From positions 1 to 9,394 of the forward strand of contig CAZGWJ010000097.1 in NCBI GenBank assembly GCA_964529445.1: 9,394 nt of DNA, read 5' to 3'. Origin of the DNA: CAZGWJ01 sp964529445. GTDB lineage: Bacteria > Oederibacteriota > Muellerivitia > Muellerivitales > Muellerivitaceae. The notes below the pieces were generated by a model. That model did not search any database. It saw only the letters and a list, made by a program, of their open reading frames with translations, and was not told where the DNA came from. Position 1 is the first letter of the stretch. Each line of letters begins with the position of its first letter. The position numbers were made by a program, and so were the translations under genes. Of the stretch, positions 7,579-9,394 are shown piece by piece.

Positions 7579-7592
7579 CCGGCAAAGAGCGG

Positions 7593-8300
7593 TCAGCGGT
7601 AGGTCGGCGTATCCTCGGGCGTAGGGGTGGGCTTGGGCTTCTTCTTCTTGGGTTCCTTGGTGAGCTCTTTCAGGGCCTTCTCCTCGTCGCAACCGGGGCA
7701 GTCTTTGACGAACTTCTTCTTGGCGGTGTCGTACAGGGACCAGTACCGGTAGGCCTCCATCTTGGCCTTCTCGTTGCCCGGCTTGAGACAGCCCGAGGTC
7801 AGCTTGAGGATGGCCAGGTCCTTCTTGTGCCACTTCACCAGCTCGATGGTCGGGCGCTCGCATGTGCGCCCCCCGCTCGTCGCCTTCCCGGCCATCCGGG
7901 GGGCGATCTCATCGGTGATGTCCCTGGAGGACTTGGCCGTGATGTCCACGAGGTAAAGGCGCTTCTCGCCCTCCGACACCTCGAGATGGAGGAGAAGACG
8001 GGTCGAATCCTCGTTCCAATCGTACCGGGCGCGGTCGAAGTCCACGGTGAAGGTGCCGCGCGGGGTCTCGTTCACGAAGGGCACGGTTCCCTTCTCGACC
8101 AGGAGGAGTTTCTTCCCGGCCTTGTTCACGACATAGATGGGATACTCGAAGAAGACCTTGTCGCCCACGCGCCGCAGGACCTCCTGGGTGATGGCCACGC
8201 GGTACCGGTTGTTCGGCGACGTGGAGAGGAAGATCTCGTAACGGGCCAGGGCCGGAACCGCCACGGAAGCGAGAAGCAGGAGAGCGATGATTTTCTTCAT
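7593..8300 (-). CDS. Secreted protein of unknown function
   Basis: This is a 235-aa protein that I do not recognise. MKKIIALLLLASVAVPALA is a clean Sec signal peptide with a likely cut before RYEIF. The mature part looks beta-rich (RYRVAITQEV, FFEYPIYVVN, RLLLHLEVSEGEKRLYLVDI), in the style of proteins with repeated strand-turn units, but no propeller motif is certain. Four cysteines occur at 147, 171, 201 and 204; the last two form CPGC, so disulfides or metal binding are possible. The tail (about 214-235) is rich in lysine, proline and threonine and likely disordered. An ATG four codons upstream (8312) is in frame, but AAAGG abuts it with no spacing, whereas the ATG at 8300 places that site at about 9-11 nt and starts directly with the signal peptide. 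It lies between tonB and the receptor and has its own candidate promoter and terminator. It may be a periplasmic partner of the receptor; that is inference from position only. Confidence 0.75.
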   Translation of the reverse strand: MKKIIALLLLASVAVPALARYEIFLSTSPNNRYRVAITQEVLRRVGDKVFFEYPIYVVNKAGKKLLLVEKGTVPFVNETPRGTFTVDFDRARYDWNEDSTRLLLHLEVSEGEKRLYLVDITAKSSRDITDEIAPRMAGKATSGGRTCERPTIELVKWHKKDLAILKLTSGCLKPGNEKAKMEAYRYWSLYDTAKKKFVKDCPGCDEEKALKELTKEPKKKKPKPTPTPEDTPTYR

Positions 8301-8354
8301 CTCTTGGGTCATCCTTTCGGCCGGGACCCCCGGGGAGCCCCTTCAAGTCCGGTT

Positions 8355-8363
8355 ATCATAACA
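8355..8363 (-). promoter_or_regulatory. Extended -10 promoter of the secreted-protein gene
   Basis: On the minus strand TGT followed by TATGAT (8363-8355) forms an extended -10 element, with transcription expected near 8348 and a leader of about 48 nt. A -35-like TTGACG at 8390-8385 is 24 bp away, too far to be a normal partner. The box lies within the palindrome GTTATCATAAC (8352-8362) and overlaps the T-tract of the upstream terminator. Confidence 0.45.
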
Positions 8364-8382
8364 AAAGCCCCCTTCCGGGGGC
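8363..8382 (-). terminator. Intrinsic terminator downstream of tonB
   Basis: On the minus strand GCCCCC (8382-8377), loop GGAA and GGGGGC (8372-8367) make a perfect six-pair all-G/C stem followed by TTTTGTT. It would end transcripts from exbD-tonB, although it stands nearly 200 nt beyond the tonB stop codon with a repeat element in between. Confidence 0.8.
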
Positions 8383-8425
8383 ACCGTCAAAAACGCATAT
8401 AGATTCCGACAATAAACGACACTTT

Positions 8426-8562
8426 ACCGCGAAGGCGCGAAGGCCGCGAAGAACAACCTGAGAGGACCGGTAAACAAGAGTTAAGCCATTAAAAACTGCA
8501 TTGCGTGCCCTGGCGTTTTCGCCTTCGAACAATACCTCTTCGCGTCTTCGTGCCTTCGTGGT
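8426..8562. repeat. Inverted-repeat element with GCGAAGG-type termini (MITE-like)
   Basis: The left end (8426-8452) reads ACCGCGAAGG and continues in near-tandem CGCGAAGG units. The right end (8537-8562), reverse complemented, reads ACCACGAAGG and continues with CACGAAGACGCGAAGA. The two ends match at about 23 of 26 positions with one inserted base, and the similarity extends a few bases outward (TTTACC against TTCACC). The 84-nt centre is AT-richer and has no reading frame. From memory, ACC(G/A)CGAAGGC(G/A)CGAAG-type sequences recur in intergenic regions of many environmental Gram-negative genomes; the family has no name I can give. It begins about 15 nt after the tonB stop and may have been inserted between tonB and its terminator. 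Confidence 0.7.
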
Positions 8563-8576
8563 GAATCAGTCGGCTG

Positions 8577-9179
8577 TCATTCGAATTTGAACCTGTACGG
8601 GATCCGGATCCTCACCGGCACCGCCTCCGCTCCCACCATCGCGGGGGTGAAGGTCGACTGGGAAACAGCGGCCGCGGCGGCCTCGTCGCAACCGTACCCC
8701 AATCCCTTCACCACCGACACGGCCTGCACGCGGCCGGTATCGTCGATCTCGACCTGCAGGACCACGAGTCCCTCCACGTTCGCGCGCTTGGCCTCGTCGG
8801 GATAAGCGGCCTGCACCTGGTTCTCGAAGCGGGGCAGTTGCGATACCTGGGCCACATTGCGATAGGGCCCTCCCGACCCGAAGGGCACCGAGCCCTCGAA
8901 GGCCGGCGCCTCCTCCTCGGGCGTGGGAACCGGGGTGGCGACGGCGGCGGCGCGGCGGCGCTCGGCTCCGGGCAGGCGCCAGACGTCGTCGGCCTTCACC
9001 CGCGCGGGCGCGGAAGCCGCCGAGCGCGGCGCGGCCGCCGGGGCGCCCAGGTCCAGGAGGGTAAGGTCCACGACCCGGTCTCGGCCCAGGAAGAGGAGGG
9101 ACGAGAAGGCGAGTGCGTGCAGGAGCACGGAAAGGGACCAGGATCCCGCCGGGAGCGAAAGGAAAGCCCGGTTGGTCAT
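8577..9179 (-). CDS. tonB: Energy transducer TonB
   Basis: This is a 200-aa TonB-family protein. One membrane anchor lies near the N-terminus (about 13-31, SWSLSVLLHALAFSSLLFL). An alanine- and proline-containing periplasmic linker follows (about 45-110), short and without the long Pro-Glu/Pro-Lys tracts of the enterobacterial protein. The C-terminal domain (about 115-200) carries the family hallmarks YPDEAKRANVEG, then VVLQVEIDDTGRV, GYGCDEAAAAAV, FTPA and a closing PYRFKF strand. TonB spans the periplasm and passes proton-motive energy from ExbB/ExbD to the TonB box of outer-membrane receptors. Its ATG overlaps the exbD stop as ATGA, so translation is probably coupled; only a weak GGTGA precedes it. 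The receptor about 1 kb downstream is a likely client. The family match is firm, though this paralogue may serve only local receptors. Confidence 0.92.
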   Translation of the reverse strand: MTNRAFLSLPAGSWSLSVLLHALAFSSLLFLGRDRVVDLTLLDLGAPAAAPRSAASAPARVKADDVWRLPGAERRRAAAVATPVPTPEEEAPAFEGSVPFGSGGPYRNVAQVSQLPRFENQVQAAYPDEAKRANVEGLVVLQVEIDDTGRVQAVSVVKGLGYGCDEAAAAAVSQSTFTPAMVGAEAVPVRIRIPYRFKFE

Positions 9180-9394
9180 TTCACCACGCCGAGGGCGATC
9201 CGTCGGGCTCCCACGGAGCGCGCGAGGTCGATCAAGGCCACCACTTCCCCGTGGGGGATGGCGCGGTCGGCGGAAAGGACGATGCGCAGTTCCGGGTTGA
9301 GGGCCAGATCCGAAACGATCGTGCGCTTGAGCTCCGTCTCGGTGACCTTCCGGTTCTTGTAGAGGATCTCCCGCTCGCGCGTGAGGACCAGGGC
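9176..9394 (-). CDS. exbD: ExbD/TolR-type protein, 3' part only
   Basis: The C-terminal 72 residues of a biopolymer-transport protein are visible; the rest lies beyond the window end. The stretch LRIVLSADRAIPHGEVVALID followed by LARSVGARRIALGVVK is the characteristic end of the ExbD/TolR periplasmic domain. ExbD works with ExbB as the proton-driven motor for TonB. TolR has the same fold, but the directly overlapping tonB gene argues for ExbD. The N-terminal membrane helix, with its key aspartate, is not in view. An exbB gene would be expected just upstream, outside the window. Confidence 0.85.
   Translation of the reverse strand, partial: ALVLTREREILYKNRKVTETELKRTIVSDLALNPELRIVLSADRAIPHGEVVALIDLARSVGARRIALGVVK

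Noticed and set aside
7523..7585. ATG at 7585 as the receptor start
   Set aside because: It precedes the intrinsic terminator and would put a non-signal extension of 21 residues before a clean signal peptide; GTG at 7522 has a well-spaced ribosome site.
5078..7624. Very long plus-strand open frame opposite the receptor
   Set aside because: It is the antisense shadow of the TonB-dependent receptor in GC-rich DNA. Its product has shadow-like composition, with many Val, Gly, Arg and Glu, and no domain.
8426..8452. Near-tandem CGCGAAGG units as a CRISPR or minisatellite
   Set aside because: There are only about three units with no spacers, and they are matched by an inverted copy at the other end, so an inverted-repeat element explains them better.

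Overview
The window is GC-rich, with long GC-rich reading frames, and looks like the chromosome of a diderm (Gram-negative type) bacterium: it encodes an ExbD/TolR-type protein, a TonB protein and an outer-membrane TonB-dependent receptor. The receptor's N-terminal carboxypeptidase-regulatory-like domain, the big HEAT-repeat protein and the GT-C/PA14 fusion fit an Acidobacteriota or former-deltaproteobacterial lineage. That placement is an impression from family flavour, not a proof.

Layout. Bases 1-298 are an AT-richer gap with small dyads. The only plus-strand gene (299-2722) is a multi-pass GT-C (family 39-like) glycosyltransferase with a PA14-like tail. It converges on the minus-strand genes across a 45-bp gap that holds a hairpin. 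Read in their own direction, from high to low coordinates, the minus-strand genes are: exbD (3' part only, cut by the window end), tonB (overlapping exbD by ATGA), a repeat element and a terminator, a secreted protein of unknown function, a second very strong terminator, the TonB-dependent receptor (best start GTG at 7522), a 152-bp inverted repeat made of paired hairpins, and a HEAT-repeat protein with its own TATAAT promoter.

How the genes may work together. ExbD and TonB form part of the energy-transducing complex that powers TonB-dependent receptors, and such a receptor lies in the same cluster, so the right half plausibly makes one uptake or secretion system with an unknown substrate. 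The secreted protein between them may be a partner, but nothing in its sequence names a ligand. The HEAT protein has its own promoter and need not belong to this system.

The least explained features are non-coding: (i) the inverted repeat at 5118-5269, whose two arms carry matching hairpins with compensatory base-pair changes; (ii) a GCGAAGG-type inverted repeat sitting between the tonB stop and its probable terminator; (iii) an intrinsic terminator that ends only 18 nt before the receptor start codon, leaving no room for a promoter and suggesting attenuation or readthrough control; and (iv) a dyad that brackets an extended -10 box just upstream of the glycosyltransferase start, which would give a leaderless mRNA. 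No CRISPR array, tRNA, rRNA, transposase or phage gene was seen.
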